DNA of 64,000 nt from Symsagittifera roscoffensis (taxonomy: Eukaryota > Xenacoelomorpha > Acoela > Convolutidae): NCBI RefSeq assembly GCF_963678635.1, contig NC_087064.1:81647847-81711846 (forward strand). Reading direction: 5' to 3'. A program made the position numbers and the translations under genes. Positions 11,821-24,381 of this stretch are shown piece by piece. Positions within the stretch are counted from its first letter, which is position 1; each line of letters starts with the position of its first letter. The notes under the pieces are model-generated. The model did no database searches, was not told the DNA's origin, and saw only the letters and a list, made by a program, of their open reading frames with translations.

Positions 11821-12335
11821 TCAGAAGCTCATCAATTGCTTGTTCAATATGAGAGCTTTCCATGTAATCACGGCTTCCACTGCATCAGAGTCCGGCCTCC
11901 CACCCTTCTTGTCCACCATCCTGTCCAGGTATTTGTCAAGTCCTTTAGAGTTTCGAACTTTAATTGTTTGCACTTTAAGTTTTCCTTTTTTCAAGCAATC
12001 AAAAACTTCATCCTGTTTATCAATAAAAGCTGCAAAAGTGTGTGTCGTTATTACCACCTTGTCCACATAACACATCAGCAGATTTTCGTTTTCTTCGTTA
12101 CTCTGGCCAAAATCTGAGCCATAAGGTCGGAAAAGTCGTTAACGCATTTTACAGGCCTCATCCTCTTAAACCGATGTAAATCCAACTCACACGCAAAACC
12201 CGATTTCTCCCGATCTTTTCTTCGCAATGCTATTTGCCAAAAAGCACAACTAAGATCGATTGTTGTGCAAAACTAACATCTATTAGTTTCGACAGGCTAT
12301 CATCTAGGCGTGGTATATGATACATTTCTTTCCTT
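11821..12335 (-). pseudogene. Ty3/gypsy reverse transcriptase domain remains
   Basis: On the minus strand, YHIPRLDDSLSKL appears near 12,320-12,280, followed after frame changes by FWQIALRRKDREKSGFA-like sequence and a VNDFSDLMAQI stretch. Frame 12075-11821 then begins CYVDKVVITTHTF and later has LDEVFDCLKKGKLK and KYLDRMVDKKGGRPD. This is the finger-palm order of gypsy reverse transcriptase. The catalytic Y-V-D-D box reads Y-V-D-K, removing an essential metal-binding Asp, and the domain is broken by stops and frameshifts. Confidence 0.8.
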
Positions 12336-13949
12336 TTCAGAGCGTTGGGGCAAAAAAAGTTGCCACATAAACTCAATTGTCCTCATTTTGTCTTTGCCTT
12401 GACATCTTTATAGGCGCAAGGTGACTTCGAGGGTTCTAACATGTCATAATCAAGTGGTATTTCTATCTCGGCTCATGATGCCTATGGCACGCTTCTGGCC
12501 TATGTTGTGTCATGCGCCTAGCTCCCTCTCCTTAAAACCTAGCTTCTTCTTTCAGTTCTATTTCATTTTCGACAGAGTCTCAACTACTAATGCCAAATGA
12601 AGGTTTCAATAAAACGTCTGCGTTCAAACTTAAAACCACCCTAAGCATTTCAAACTCCAGATCTCTTATTATTCCTCTCATTTTTCCTCCTTTCTGGTAA
12701 AAACAGACTCACTATTCTCTATCTTATATTACAAAGGGCATTCCGGAAGTTTGAGTAGCTTCACAAGCCATCATCTGTCTTAGATTTCATTGAAATAATT
12801 TTTTCTATAAGCTTTAAATTCCCTAATTTTTTAAAAATTAAGTCTCTTTTAGATTGATAACGACAGGTATTCACTTGAGTTTTCTTCGCCTTTGAAATTT
12901 CCTCATAATCCAATCTCTGCTGCAAAGCGTAGCCAAGTTTTCTTCCAAGTTAGATCAAAACTGTTGTATCCAGTGTTTTCAATAAAACACTCACATTTAC
13001 CACTCTTTGTCTGACGGAAAAGCTTCTGCCTAAGTTACTGATTTTTTCTGTTGCGGTTGCCTGCGATTGATCAAAATTGGTTACTGTTAGTGTACTGTTC
13101 TGAGTTTCTGAACCTATGATATCCTATTTTAGTCTGTAACTGTCCAATTTATCGGTCGCCCAAATACTTGCAGTCTGGGTTCATTATTGTCCAATACTCA
13201 AGCCGACTGTTACATCAGTATTCCGGACGAAGTCACAGACTAAAATTAACTGAGCGAATGTTCCTACCATTTTAGATTTCATTCAAGAAATATTCCTCTC
13301 ATCTGGAGGACTCTTTCCAGAGTTCTCCCTCCCACGTAGATGGCCCCACCTCTCACAGCTGCCCGTCTAGGGTTCGTTCACATCAGATCAACTCTGCTGA
13401 GACTCATATTTTCTATGACTTGATCGGCATCACACTGATTTCTGTTCCAGTACCTGGGCGACCTGTAAGTCCTAACTTTATGCCGTCTATGATTAGCACT
13501 TGTGAAGTCTCATCTGCTTCTTAGCCTGTATGTATCGCATCTTGTTCCATCTTGGCATCGTTGTGAATTTTTTTGGGCCTTCAGCTCTTCTTGACCCTGG
13601 TTTATCTGTCCTATTTGGACACTGTCAATCGTGACATAGTTATTGATGTTCCATCAATTTTGAGCTTTACATGATATTATAAAGATCTTTAAAAATTGCC
13701 TATGATGGTACTGATGCCAACTGTCACCAACAACGCTTGCACAGCCCTCGCGTCGGTTCGTGTTTCTGCTTGCCTCAGAAATTCTGCATGTATGTCCTAA
13801 TGAATCAATGTGAACTCTGCTTGTTCACTCAAGTTTTTGATCACCTGATGTTCAGCCGCCGAGATTATCGACTGTATCTTGCTGCTCTGAAGTAATACTC
13901 CACTTTTGATCGGAGATGATTTTAATCTTCATTTTCAAAATGGTCAGTG
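12336..13949 (-). other. Expected protease and nucleocapsid zone, nothing recognisable
   Basis: This is where a gypsy element should encode a zinc knuckle and an aspartic protease. I could not find a D-(T/S)-G motif or a C-x2-C-x4-H-x4-C knuckle on the minus strand. Frames are short and stop-rich. Either these parts have decayed beyond recognition or they were lost. Confidence 0.35.
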
Positions 13950-14225
13950 CTTTGGTCTCCTAAAGATGATGCTTAAAAGCATTGAGTTGATCCAGCACCC
14001 TCTTATTGTCCAAATCCAGCTTGACTTTCTGCTCGATTTGCCTTATTGTCGATGTCTTTTGAACTCTTTTCAACGCCTTCTTGAGCTCTGTTTTTATATC
14101 AACCAAAAATTTTTGTCTAGCGGCCTCAATTTCAGCTCCGGTTGCTTGTTATTTTAGTGCATCGTTTTCATTGTCACTGGGCCTTTTCTTCACTTCTGGC
14201 TTCTTCCTCACCCATCAAGCGTGCC
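13950..14225 (-). pseudogene. Coiled-coil-like fragment after gag
   Basis: One minus-strand frame stays open apart from two stops for about 90 codons. It contains KKRPSDNENDALK, then KFLVDIKTELKKALKRV and IEQKVKLDLDNKRVLDQL. Leu and Ile recur at roughly heptad spacing with many Lys and Glu, suggesting a coiled coil. It lies between gag and the pol remains on the same strand, so I take it as part of the element's polyprotein. Confidence 0.35.
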
Positions 14226-14599
14226 TTATTGACCTTGACCCCAAACATATAGACTCTTGGTGACTTGGATGTTCAATGGCCACCATTTTATCAAAACGTT
14301 AGACAATCAAATCCAAAACTTCCTTCCAAGAAGCAAAAAAAAAGCAACTGGGGCTTCGGTAGGAGATTATTCCCCTGCTAAAATCTTTGTGACCATCGTC
14401 CCATGCGTCCTTGTTTTTCAGGCAATTCACGGATGTCTTCATAAAAAGCCTGTATTTTGGATATGCTGATACTTGATGATCCTCGGAACTGAAATTTTTC
14501 CTTGATTTATAAAAAATTTTGCGTTATAAAAAATTTTGCCCTGATTTGCAACTCCATTGTTAAAATGCTATAATTGTATTCTGGATTTGTGCCGTACTA

Positions 14600-15302
14600 A
14601 CCTAATCCCATGGGTGGTTTCAGAGTTAAGTAATCATTAGACTTTAGTCTCACTTCCTCGATATATAGAGGCTGGGTATATAGAGGCGTAAGAGAGTTGC
14701 TAGCGTCGTTCCAAGCTCATTACTCATAATACCATCAATGAACTTTGAAACTGATGACAGAATCAATCTATTATTTTGTTTGTCTGGCTGGCTTCGGCGC
14801 CTTAGCATCTCCAGGTCTTCAAGAACTTATCTACTGTCTCCTTTTTCCGTTGTTTTAATTTTTCGAGTGCAACATTGCTTGATGCCCTTGCAACAGTATA
14901 TTGAAAATCTTCTCAGTTGCTAGTGAGCGCGCTGCATTCCTGTCTGTCTGTCAGGTCCTCTACGCTGAAGTGCAACTTCACCGCTTCTATCCAGGTATCC
15001 GTGCAACCATCCGATTGGTCCTTGTAACATCTCGGTTTCTTTTTTGTATTTGTCTTTCGCATTACTTGGATCTGGATAGTCTTGAGAGGGATCGTGTAGA
15101 TAGATCGTTTCAGGGGCCCCAATGCCATTGATATCAGTGTAGTGTCCTTAGCACAGCCCATACATTGTTGGGTTTCACTCCGTTTGGCTATCGGATGCTC
15201 TGGAACATTCCCGTCTACCGGATTTGTCCGGTTGACTTCTTCTCGTGTTCGAGTGTATCCATCCTGAAGAGTCGGTTCTTCCATTTGCTTGAAATTAGGC
15301 AT
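14600..15302 (-). pseudogene. Ty3/gypsy gag (capsid region) remains
   Basis: Minus-strand frame 15302-14913 starts MPNFKQMEEPTLQDG and ends with DTWIEAVKLHFSVEDLTDRQ, the usual start of a gypsy/Paraneoptera-type capsid domain (W followed by a helix of about 20 residues). After a stop the similarity continues in other frames: LEDLEMLRRRSQPD near 14,850, SKFIDGIMSNEL near 14,760 and EVRLKSNDYLTLKPP near 14,620. Gag would form the particle shell. At least three lesions interrupt it. It abuts the X leader block on its right. Confidence 0.65.
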
Positions 15303-15527
15303 TGGTCGGCTAGCTGCTGCTGTTGCACTGCCATTGAGCTTCCTCTGCGGATCCTTGTAGCTTTCCTGGCATGAGAGCCCCAGTGGGCTGGCTACTTGAG
15401 CTAACTATTCCTCTAGCGGACCCCCTGTCCTTCCTCCACTTGATGGCTCATTGAAATTTACTATGGATTTACTGCTTGCATTCCCTGAAATCGTTCTGCT
15501 GATTTGTGGTCTGTTTCCGATGATTGT

Positions 15528-17950
15528 GAGATCTTGTAGACCGTTATGGCTTGTGTGCGTCTTACCGACCTGCTTTCAAGGGTTCCGGGAGCTTGTTTTT
15601 GTTGACTCCGGAGATGCTTCCTACCTTCTCTCAATCGTCGCTCCCTCTATTTGATTTCACGAGTCATTCGCGACAAGTTTACTAGCAGTAAGTCATCCGT
15701 TCTCTCCATTATGAGCTTTTCGTACTGAATGGTCTCTTGCTTGAAGCAGTTTTTTGATCAAATTCGTTACTTCCAAACGAACAGCTTCTTCTATTTTACT
15801 TCTCCTGACTGACACCTGTTGCTATTTTTCACTAATCAGAATCAACATTTTTGTCAAGGCTTCATCAAATGAAATGAAATCACTAACAAAAGAAGTTATG
15901 AGAGGTGGCGCTATTCTATTTGTGACAGGCAGCCTGATTCTAGTCAAAAATCACATCTCATCTTTCTGCATTGATTTTTTTTTTCGTTTTCCTCTTTCTC
16001 CTTCCTTGTTGTGAGTTCTGGCCTGGTTGCTGAAGTCATGGTCACACCACTATGGTTATCTGCAGTTGTAGCTATGAAATCACTTGAATCCTGCATGCCG
16101 TTGGAACTGTACTGATTGGTCTGACAGCCCTAATCTGCTCTGAGTTTCAATTTTCTGATGTCACTATTACTTCCTTTTCTTGGGTCCACCTGTCGAAATT
16201 TAATTGTGATAGCTAACCATCATCATCTTCTTCATCATAATTGGACTCTGTCTGTTAACACTGCTCCCAACGAAAACGAAGAGAAACTTTCGAAAGTGTC
16301 CTTTACTTCTCCGAAAAAGAAGAAGTCGTCGTTGCCTTGTCCCGCACTTCTTGCATCATCGTGAAAACAATAGGTAAGTTATCCATGCTGACTTTTTGAT
16401 CAAGATGCCGGAAAGCTTTGCCATCTTCTCCCGATGTTAGTGGTCTAGTTGAAGTCGCAAAGTCAAGTTCCGGCTCCATGAGAGTAGATTCACTTGTCAG
16501 TGGTCTCAGCTTGCTTTCTCCAATTCAAAATCGATCAGGAACTCCATCATGGATTAAAGTCTACCTCGAGATTTTTCTACCTCCAGCATTCTACCTCCAG
16601 CGTTGCTGCTTTTTCCCTGTCTTCAGAGATCTTTTGATATCTGACTTCAGGCATTTCTTCTGAAACTTTTCTCACCTCGTTTTCTAAATCTCTTGTTTCC
16701 TTACTACACAAGGGTCAATGTTTCCTTAGTACACAAGGGTCAATGGGTCCTTACTACACAAGAGATCATGTAGACCGTTTGTTATGGCTTGTGTGCGTCT
16801 TACCGACCTGCTTTCAAGGGTTCCGAGAGCTTGTTTTTGTTGACTCCGGAGATGCTTCCTACCTTCTCTCAATCGTCGCTCCCTCTATTTGATTTCACGA
16901 GTCATTCGCGACAAGTTTATTAGCAGTAAGTCATCCGTTCTCTCCATTATGAGCTTTTCGTACTGAATGGTCTCTTGCTTGAAGCAGTTTTTTTAATCAA
17001 ATTCTGTACTTCCAAATGAACAGCTTCTTCTATTTTACTTATCGTGACTGACACCTGTTGCTATTTTTCACTAATCAGAATCAACATTTTTGTCAAGGCT
17101 TCATCAAATGAAATGACATCACTAACAAAAGAAGTTATGAGAGGTGGCGCTATTCTATTTGTGACAGGCAGCCTGATTCTAGTCAAAAATCACATCTCAT
17201 CTTTCTGCCTTGATTTTTTTTTCGTTTTCCTCTTTCGCCTTCCTTGTTGTGAGTTCTGGCCTGGTTGCTGAAGTCATGGTCACCCCACTATGGTTATCTG
17301 CAGTTGTAGCTATGAAATCACTTGAATCCTGCATGCCGTTGGAACTGTACTGATTGGTCTGACAGCCCTAATCTGCTCTGAGTTTCAACTTTCTGATGTC
17401 ACAAGTACTTCCTTTTCTTGGGTCCACCTGTCGAAATTTAATTGTGATAGCTAACCATCATCATCTTCTTCATCATAATTGGACTCTGTCTGTTAACACT
17501 GCTCCCAACGAAAACGAAGAGAAACTTTCGAAAGTGTCCTTTACTTCTCCGAAAAAGAAGAAGTCGTCGTTGCCTTGTCCCGCACTTCTTGCATCATCGT
17601 GAAAACAATAGGTAGTTATCCATGCTGACTTTTTGATCAAGATGCCGGAAAGCTTTGCCATCTTCTCCCGATGTTAGTGATCTAGTTGAAGTCGCAAAGT
17701 CAAGTTCCTGCTCCATGAGAGTAGATTCACTTGTCAGTGGTCTCAGCTTGCTTTCTCCAATTCAAAATCGATCAGGAACTCCGTCAGGATTAAAGTCTAC
17801 CTCGAGATTTTTCTACCTCCAGCATTCTACCTCCAGCGTTGCTGCTTTTTCCCTGTCTTCAGAGATCTTTTGATATCTGACTTCAGGCATTTCTTCTGAA
17901 ACTTTTCTCACCTCGTTTTCTAAATCTCTTGTTTCCTTACTACACAAGGT
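15528..17950. repeat. Tandem duplication inside block X, period 1,238 bp
   Basis: The segment with TTATGGCTTGTGTGCGTCTT at 15,544 recurs at 16,782 and the two copies stay nearly identical for about 1.2 kb. They differ by point changes and small indels, for example AATAGGTAAGTT against AATAGGTAGTT. The second copy continues into X sequence absent after the first. Confidence 0.85.
16698..16765. repeat. Three short tandem units at the duplication junction
   Basis: A ~25-bp unit (GTTTCCTTACTACACAAGGG plus TCAAT) occurs three times in a row with single-base changes, precisely where the two 1.24 kb copies meet. It may mark the slippage or recombination point. Confidence 0.75.
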
Positions 17951-18625
17951 TCAATCATTGAGATTTTCTCATGTTTCTGTATAAACGTTCTAGTGCTTTC
18001 GCTCAACTAACGTATCCTTGAACTGTCTATGCTCAATCTAATTGTTTGCTCTGTTTTTCTCACTTGTCCTAGTAATTTGCTGAACGGTCAGTAAAACTGA
18101 TAAATAATAATAACACAACACGACAAAAGTATATATTACCAAGTAACTACTATAAACTGATTGTGTTTAGATCAGTGCAGTGTATGTTCAAGTTATAAGC
18201 AGTAGCAATAAATGGATCATTGAAAAAAAACCTAGCGCAGTATGATGATTTCAGATTAGTTTTTCAAGAAAGAAGTTTAGCTATCCGGTTTTGAAAACGG
18301 AAGGGAAGAAAATTATATCAAAATGAGAAAAAACATATCGCAACTGAAATATTGCTTGTCAAGAACTCGGCGGATTTCAAATGAAAGGCTTTCGCGGTTC
18401 AAGGCAGCGCTGAATAGACAAAGCTTCAATGGAGTTATCTTTACTGAAGTGAGTGTCTATTGCATCCATTGAGGTCTTTTCAACTTATCTGCCTGAGAGC
18501 TGCCCCTGCCTGACTTACTAAAACTCTCAGGTAAACGATTCCTTCAACAAAAACACAAAAACTGTTTCGGGTTGTCTAATTCAGACTGTGTTTGACAACA
18601 ATTTCTAATCTCCGCGTCACTGTCA

Positions 18626-19995
18626 TGCTCCACTGACTAGTGTCGTACTCTCTGTATCCAAACTGATTCACAGTTGTTTAGCGGCTAGCAACAGTCCCAA
18701 CAGTCGGTTGTTTTTATCGTTGTTACCCCTCTTTTTCCTCCTTGCGCTGCTGGATAGATTCTTTTCTAAAATCAGTTGACGCTTCTGGATTGGTTCAAAT
18801 TTCGCATTAACGAGCTTAAAACTCAAACAACCCTTTATCACAGGTACAAAAAAAATCACTTCATTTGTTCGTTAGAATCAGGTGTGATATGTAGTAGTGT
18901 ATAAAACTACAACAAAGAAGAAAATCTGATAACACCTTGAGGTATTTGTACAGTGATGTTTTTCTTTGGTTTTTCTGTTTGTTTTTTGTGTTTTCATGGT
19001 ATTATAATAGTTTTGATATCTTTTCTTCTCTACATGTTATGGTCTTATAACGCTTAAAGAACGACGAGACCGCCAATCCCCCGTTTGTTCAAGTTATAGA
19101 TGTTTTCGTTCTTTCACAGTTTAAGAATTAAATTAGGGAATCCGAATCATTTTCAGGTTTACCTTTGCCTTTGTGGCTGTCGTTTATGAGCCTTGATCCG
19201 AGCAACCACTCGGTCACTCTTTTTTAGGCTTGTCAATCCAGATGATACGATTTACACTCAGGAGATAAATCAAAACACAAATGTAGTTTATGCCTACAGT
19301 TTTTTTATGTAGTTTTTTGTGTTTTCATGGTAATATAATAGTTTTGATATCTTTTCTTCTCTACATGTTATGGTCTTATAACGCTTAAAGAACGACGAGA
19401 CCGCCAATCCCCCCTTTGTTCAAGTTATAGATGTTTTCGTTCTTTCACAGTTTAAGAATTAAATTAGGGAATCCGAATCATTTTCAGGTTTACCTTTGCC
19501 TATGTGGCTGTCGTTTATGAGCCTTGATCTGAGCATTCACTCGGTCACTCTTTTTTAGGCTTGTCAATCCAGATGATACGATTTACACTCAGGAAATAAA
19601 TCAAAACACAAATGTAGTTTATACCTGGAATCTCCTAATTACAAAACCTACGGTTAAATCAAAAAAATAGTGGCTATCGAGCGTGAAGATAAAGCCTTAT
19701 ATTCTTTTTAACGTCTCTGTCAGAGTATACTCAAAGTGATTTTCGTAGGATTGGGTCAAGCAACTGTTACTACTTATAGGATATTGGCCGATCCATGCAA
19801 ATAAACTGAATTATACGAAGAATCAGTGAGCTCATGGATGAGTCTCGGTATCCCCAGACCACGAGGTCACTCCTAAAGACAGGTTGTTACTCCATTCTTA
19901 TATCACTTCTGTTTTTGTTCGGTTGGAGAAATTCCACTCCATCCGTTGGAGATCGATCGACAATGTATTTTACTTCATATCCTGAAAGCAAAACT
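18626..19995 (-). mobile_element. Block Y: leader/LTR-side repeat, first copy
   Basis: This block recurs at 24,382-25,457. Shared landmarks are TGCTCCACTGACTA at the left, TTAGCGGCTAGCAACA, a minus-strand VEPIQKRQ(L/M)I-coding stretch, and AAATAAACTGAATTAT near the right end. It is farther upstream of gag than X on the element strand, where an LTR would be expected, but I found no second copy on the other side of gag-pol and no clear LTR ends. Confidence 0.55.
18975..19630. repeat. Tandem duplication inside block Y, period about 331 bp
   Basis: TTTTTTGTGTTTTCATGGTA begins both copies (near 18,983 and 19,314), and CGCTTAAAGAACGACGAGAC lies at 19,051 and 19,382. The copies are close to identical, ending with AAATGTAGTTTAT in each. 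The second Y copy (24.4-25.4 kb) has only one such unit. Confidence 0.85.
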
Positions 19996-20845
19996 TTTTC
20001 TTTTTAAATTAATTTCAGGAAGTTTCCAGAGAGCTATAACTTTATTAAGTTGACCATTTCTGAGTCCAACTCAGGACCCTTTAGTTTTCCAGTATCTCCT
20101 CACTGTCGGAAAGGGTTGTTCTTTTTATTGTTAAACTTCCCGATCTGCGATCTGTGAAGTCTCGTAACGATTGAAACAGTACAATCGTTACTTTCCGGAA
20201 GAGCTCCTGTCTAACTACGTTTTTGTAGTTTTCTAACTTTTTTTTCCAATTTTTCCAATTTTTTCCAATTGTTCTGACTTTCGTGTTTTCACTTGTTGCG
20301 AAAGTTTTGGTTGTTACGTATCAAGCACGTCCGATTCTTGAATAAAAAAATTTCAACTCTGAGTACTTCTATTCTTCAATTTTTGGTTCATAACTACGAC
20401 GCATCGTGCGATTCTTCCTATGAAATCAAAAATACACATCATTAAAACTATTCAAAAACTTTGCTCAATGATAGTTTAAGTTAGGTTCATAAAGCAACTG
20501 AAGGACAACAATTTACTTCCAAAAAATTAAGAAGAGGTTGAAAAAACTACTATAGAAAGAAGAAAACATACCAGAATGTTTCTTGGCTTAACCAACTTTG
20601 TTTGAACTTTCTATTTTTTTGAATTTTAGTAAATTTTTCATTACAAAACTTTGAAAACACAAACTTCTTCCTCTCAGTTTTAGCAGTCCTGCCTCGAACT
20701 TTTTTTATAAAATTTCTAGAGATATCTTTGCTCGCTTTTCTCTGTTTTCATATTTTTGTTGATGCAAAGTACCGTAGATTTGCCTAGTTACACCATTACG
20801 ATGAAAACAAACCTTTTCAAGATTTTGATGATACTTCCAAAAATT
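19996..20845. other. AT-rich spacer between repeat blocks
   Basis: No open frame of note and no match to blocks X or Y. A short direct repeat of TTTTTCCAA occurs three times at about 20,240-20,275. I see nothing else. Confidence 0.4.
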
Positions 20846-22677
20846 ATTGGTCGGCTAGCTGCTGCTGTTGCATTGAGATTGAGCTTCTTCTATGGATCTT
20901 TGTAGCTTTCCGGGCATATGAGCCCCACTAGGCTGGCTGGCTGAACTATTTATTGCTCTAGCGGACCCCCCGTCCTTCCTCTACCTATTGGCTCATTGGA
21001 GTTTACTATGAGTTCTTTACTTTCATCCCTTGAGTTTGTTCTGCTGCTTTTTGGTCTGTTTCCAATATTCGTGAGATCGTCTAGCCCGTCTGTTATGGCT
21101 TGTTTGCGTCTTTTACGACCTGCTTTCAAGGGTTCCGAGAGCTTATTTTTGTTGGCTCCGGAGATGCTCCCTATCTTCTCCCTATAAATGCTCCCTCTAT
21201 TTGTTTCACGAGTCAATTGCGACAAGTTTATTGCCAATTAGTCATCCGTTCTCACCATTATGAGTTTTTTGTACAGAATGGTCTCTTGCTTGAAGCAGTT
21301 TTTTGCTCAAATTCCTTATTTCCAAATGAACAGCTTCTTCTAGTTTACTGATCCTGACTGACAGCTGTTTCTATAGCTCACTCAACAGAATCAACATCTT
21401 TGTCAAGGCTTCATCAACTGAAATGCCATCTATAACAAAAAACGTTATGAGAGGTGGCGCTATTCTATTCGTGACAGGCTGCCTGATGCTAGTCGAAATT
21501 CATGTCTCATTTTTCTGCCTTGAGCGTTTTCGTTTTCCGCTTTCGCCTTCCCTGTTGCAATTTTTGGTCCGGTTGCTGAAGCTATGGCCACCCCACCATG
21601 GTTATCGGCAGTTGTTGCTGCTAAGAAATTACTTGAATCCAGCATGTCGTTAGAACCGTTCTGATTGGTCTGACCGTCCCAATCTGAGTATCAACTTTTT
21701 GATGTCACAAGTACTCACTCTTCTTGTTTTTCGAAGTTTATTTCTGATCGCTAATCTTTATCATTTCCTTCATCATAATTGGCTTCTGTCTGTTAACACT
21801 GCTCCCAACGAAAACGAAGAGAAACTCTCGAGAGTGTCCTTTAGTTCTCCGAAAAAGGAGTCGACCTTGTCTTGTCCTGCACTCCTTGCAGCATCGTGGA
21901 AACTATAGCTAAATTCACCATGCTGATTTTTCGATCCAGATGCCGGACAGTTTTGTCATCTCTTCCCGATCTAGTGATCTAGTTGAAGTCGCAAAGTCAA
22001 ACTTTCTCCTCATCTTTTTTCATATCTCTTGTTTCCTTACCACACAAGGGTCATTCATTGAGATTTTCTCATGCTTCCGCATAAACTTTCTTGTGCTATC
22101 GCTCAACTTACGTATCCTTCACCTGTTTGTGCTCATTCTGAATGATTGCCCCGTTTTCTCACTTTTCCAAGCAATTGGCTGAACGATCAGTAAAACTGAT
22201 AAGTAATAATAACACAACACGATAAAATTATAAGTATTTAGTACCAAGTGTATGTTTAAGTTGTAAGCAGTAGCAAGCAAGGGAATTTTTGAATGAAACT
22301 TAGCGCAGTATGATGATTTCAGATTGGTTTTTAAGAAAGAAGTTTAGCTCTCCGGTTTTGAAAACAGAATGGAAGAAAAATATATCAAACTGAGAAAAAA
22401 TATGTCGCAACTGAAATACTGCTTGTCTGGAACTCGACGGATTTTTAATGAAAGGCTTTCTCGGTTCAAGGCAGCACTTAATAGACAAAGCTTGAATAGA
22501 GTTGTCTTTCCTGAAGTGAGAGTCTATTTTATCCATTGAGGTCTTTTCAATTTATCTGCCTGAGACCTGCCCCAGCCTGACTTACTAAAACTCTCAGAGA
22601 AGCCACTCCTCCAACAAAAACTGTTTCGGGTTGTATATTTCAGGCTGTGTATGACAAAAGTTGCTAATCTCCGCGTC
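20846..22677 (-). mobile_element. Block X: second copy, single unit
   Basis: This matches 15,301-18,618 but without the inner duplication. The left edge falls at the same base that precedes gag in the first copy (ATTGGTCGG), as if the element had been cut there. Minus-strand frame 21237-20950 is open for 95 codons, beginning MAINLSQLTRETN, Lys/Arg-rich and ending near GRGRTGGPLEQ; the homologous stretch in the first copy is broken. Divergence from the first copy is clearly higher than between the two inner units there. Confidence 0.7.
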
Positions 22678-22984
22678 TCAAATTGATTTTTTCTTATGTT
22701 AACATTCTCTCTGTTCTGTTTATGGACAAGTAGCAAGTACAGTAACTGGTTTTCTGTTGTTTTTGACTCATTGAGTTGACTCAATAACCCAATATTTCTA
22801 ATACTTCTAGATTTCCTACTCAATTGATTTGGTTGGCTTCCTTTGCGAAAATCAGCTATGCGTGAGATGAAGGGTCTATTTTCTGACCCTTGCAGATCGG
22901 CATCTACTTTCATTGGCAGTAAAGTGTGGTTTTCTGACCTTTCCTATTCAATTTTCGTTTTCTTAGACAATGAAGGGTCTTTTT
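22678..22984. other. Spacer, no gene seen
   Basis: AT-rich sequence between block X and a minisatellite. Only short open stretches without motifs. Confidence 0.35.
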
Positions 22985-23330
22985 TTCTGATCCTTACGGT
23001 TAGACGAACTTCCGATCCTTCTGGATTGCGACACTTCCGGATTGGTGAAATCAAGACAATTCCGGATAAGCGTTTTCGGGACCCTTCCAGGTTGATATAC
23101 TTCCGGATTGGCAAAATTGGTTCACATACGGATCGGTGAAATTGAGACGCCTCCGGATTGAGGCCCGTCCGTATAGGTGAAACTGGGACGCTTCCGGATC
23201 TGTGAGTGTGAGACATTTCCGGATTTGTGCAATTGACACTCATCCGGATTGGATAATTTGAGACCCATTCGGGTTGGTGAAACTGGGATGCTCACAGATA
23301 AGTGGAAATGAGAGATCTCCGTCTTTCTGG
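22985..23330. repeat. Degenerate minisatellite, ~32 bp unit
   Basis: About ten diverged units share the core CTTCCGGATTGGTGAAA followed by a variable TTGAGACG-like stretch. CCGGATTGG or a near variant recurs roughly every 30-33 bp. On the minus strand the array translates into repeating peptides such as SPIRKCRNPEGS, which explains the two open frames there; they are not genes. Confidence 0.8.
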
Positions 23331-24381
23331 GGAGCCATCTGGTTGCGGTCTTATAGTTCTTAAAAATCAGTTAAGCAAACAGGGATGACCGTTCCTGTTG
23401 GAACTGTACTCTTCCGGATCCAAAATACAGTGCTAATTCACTAACTGGGAGGGCTCCAGTAGCAAGTTTTTTATGAATTCAGTGCCTAGTTCCAGGTTCT
23501 CTTAGGCTTCTTGGTCGTTCAAAATCAGCTTAAAACTGCTTTAGTTGGTGTCTAAAAGCTTTTCAAAAAGTTTCACTGGATCAGGAAGAAGAGTCTACCT
23601 CCAAACCGGTCCTGTTTTCTGAAAACTTATCAAAAACTTTATTATTGCTTTTTTACTTTAAAACAAAATTATTTCAAGAGTAAATTTATCAACTTATCGA
23701 TCTAATGCTACTAAAATGAACTTGATCTGACCCATGTTCTTCAGTTACAGATTGAGACTTTTTCGTTTTTACTCGATTTTATTTTCCAGTTCTCGTCATC
23801 TGGGCCTAGTAACTATTGATTAGAGCTCAGAAGTCCTACAGTTCACAAATTCAGTCAACAATTCTTTCCCAGACTTCGTTCTCTAGGTTTATTATATATT
23901 GAACGGATCTCAGAAGTCATACACTTTACTAGTTTAGCGCAACAAAACACGATGAGAAACGTGGCAGCCAAAAACTTTCGCAGAAAACAATGCAAGTTGG
24001 AACCTTCCGAAGTTGGAACCTTCCGAAGCCACTAAATTAGAAAAATCAAGTCAAATTTTTCCAGGATCTTGTAGCTTGCCGTGGAGCGAATGTCAAATTC
24101 CTACAATTTACCGCAAAACGTTGACAGATCAAAAAAAAATTTATACGGTTATACGATAAAACATATCTAAAAACTTACGTTTGGAGAGGGGGGTCAACAT
24201 GTCAAGTTGTTGACCAAAAATCATTATGTAAACGGTTGGTTTTGTCGAAAAACTGAATAAGAATACTAGTAAACGTAAAAAGTAGAAGTAAAATTATTAT
24301 ACACAACCGGGTGTTTTCAGTAGAAGAGTTAGGATGTTGAACTCGGAAACTCGTAATTCAGTGAGTTGTCATTCAGTACAG
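23331..24381. other. Spacer between repeat blocks, no gene seen
   Basis: AT-rich with no long open frame. An 18-bp direct duplication built on GGAACCTTCCGAAG is at about 23,999-24,030. Confidence 0.4.

Larger units (their letters stand above)
15301..18618 (-). mobile_element. Block X: retroelement leader next to gag, first copy
   Basis: This block is immediately upstream of gag on the element's coding strand and recurs in one piece at 20,846-22,677. Shared landmarks are ATTGGTCGGCTAGCTGCTGC at the left edge, CTAGCGGACCCCC, a run of coding-like minus-strand sequence reading KDTFESFSSFSLGAVLTD, and CTCCGCGTC at the right edge. In this copy the inner 1.24 kb is duplicated in tandem. Some minus-strand frames keep the same reading in different copies, so part of X may once have coded for a gag extension. 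Confidence 0.6.

Noticed and set aside
1-15300. Many plus-strand frames of 60-150 codons
   Set aside because: The gag, RT, RNase H and integrase motifs are all on the minus strand; the plus-strand frames have no motifs and are shadows.
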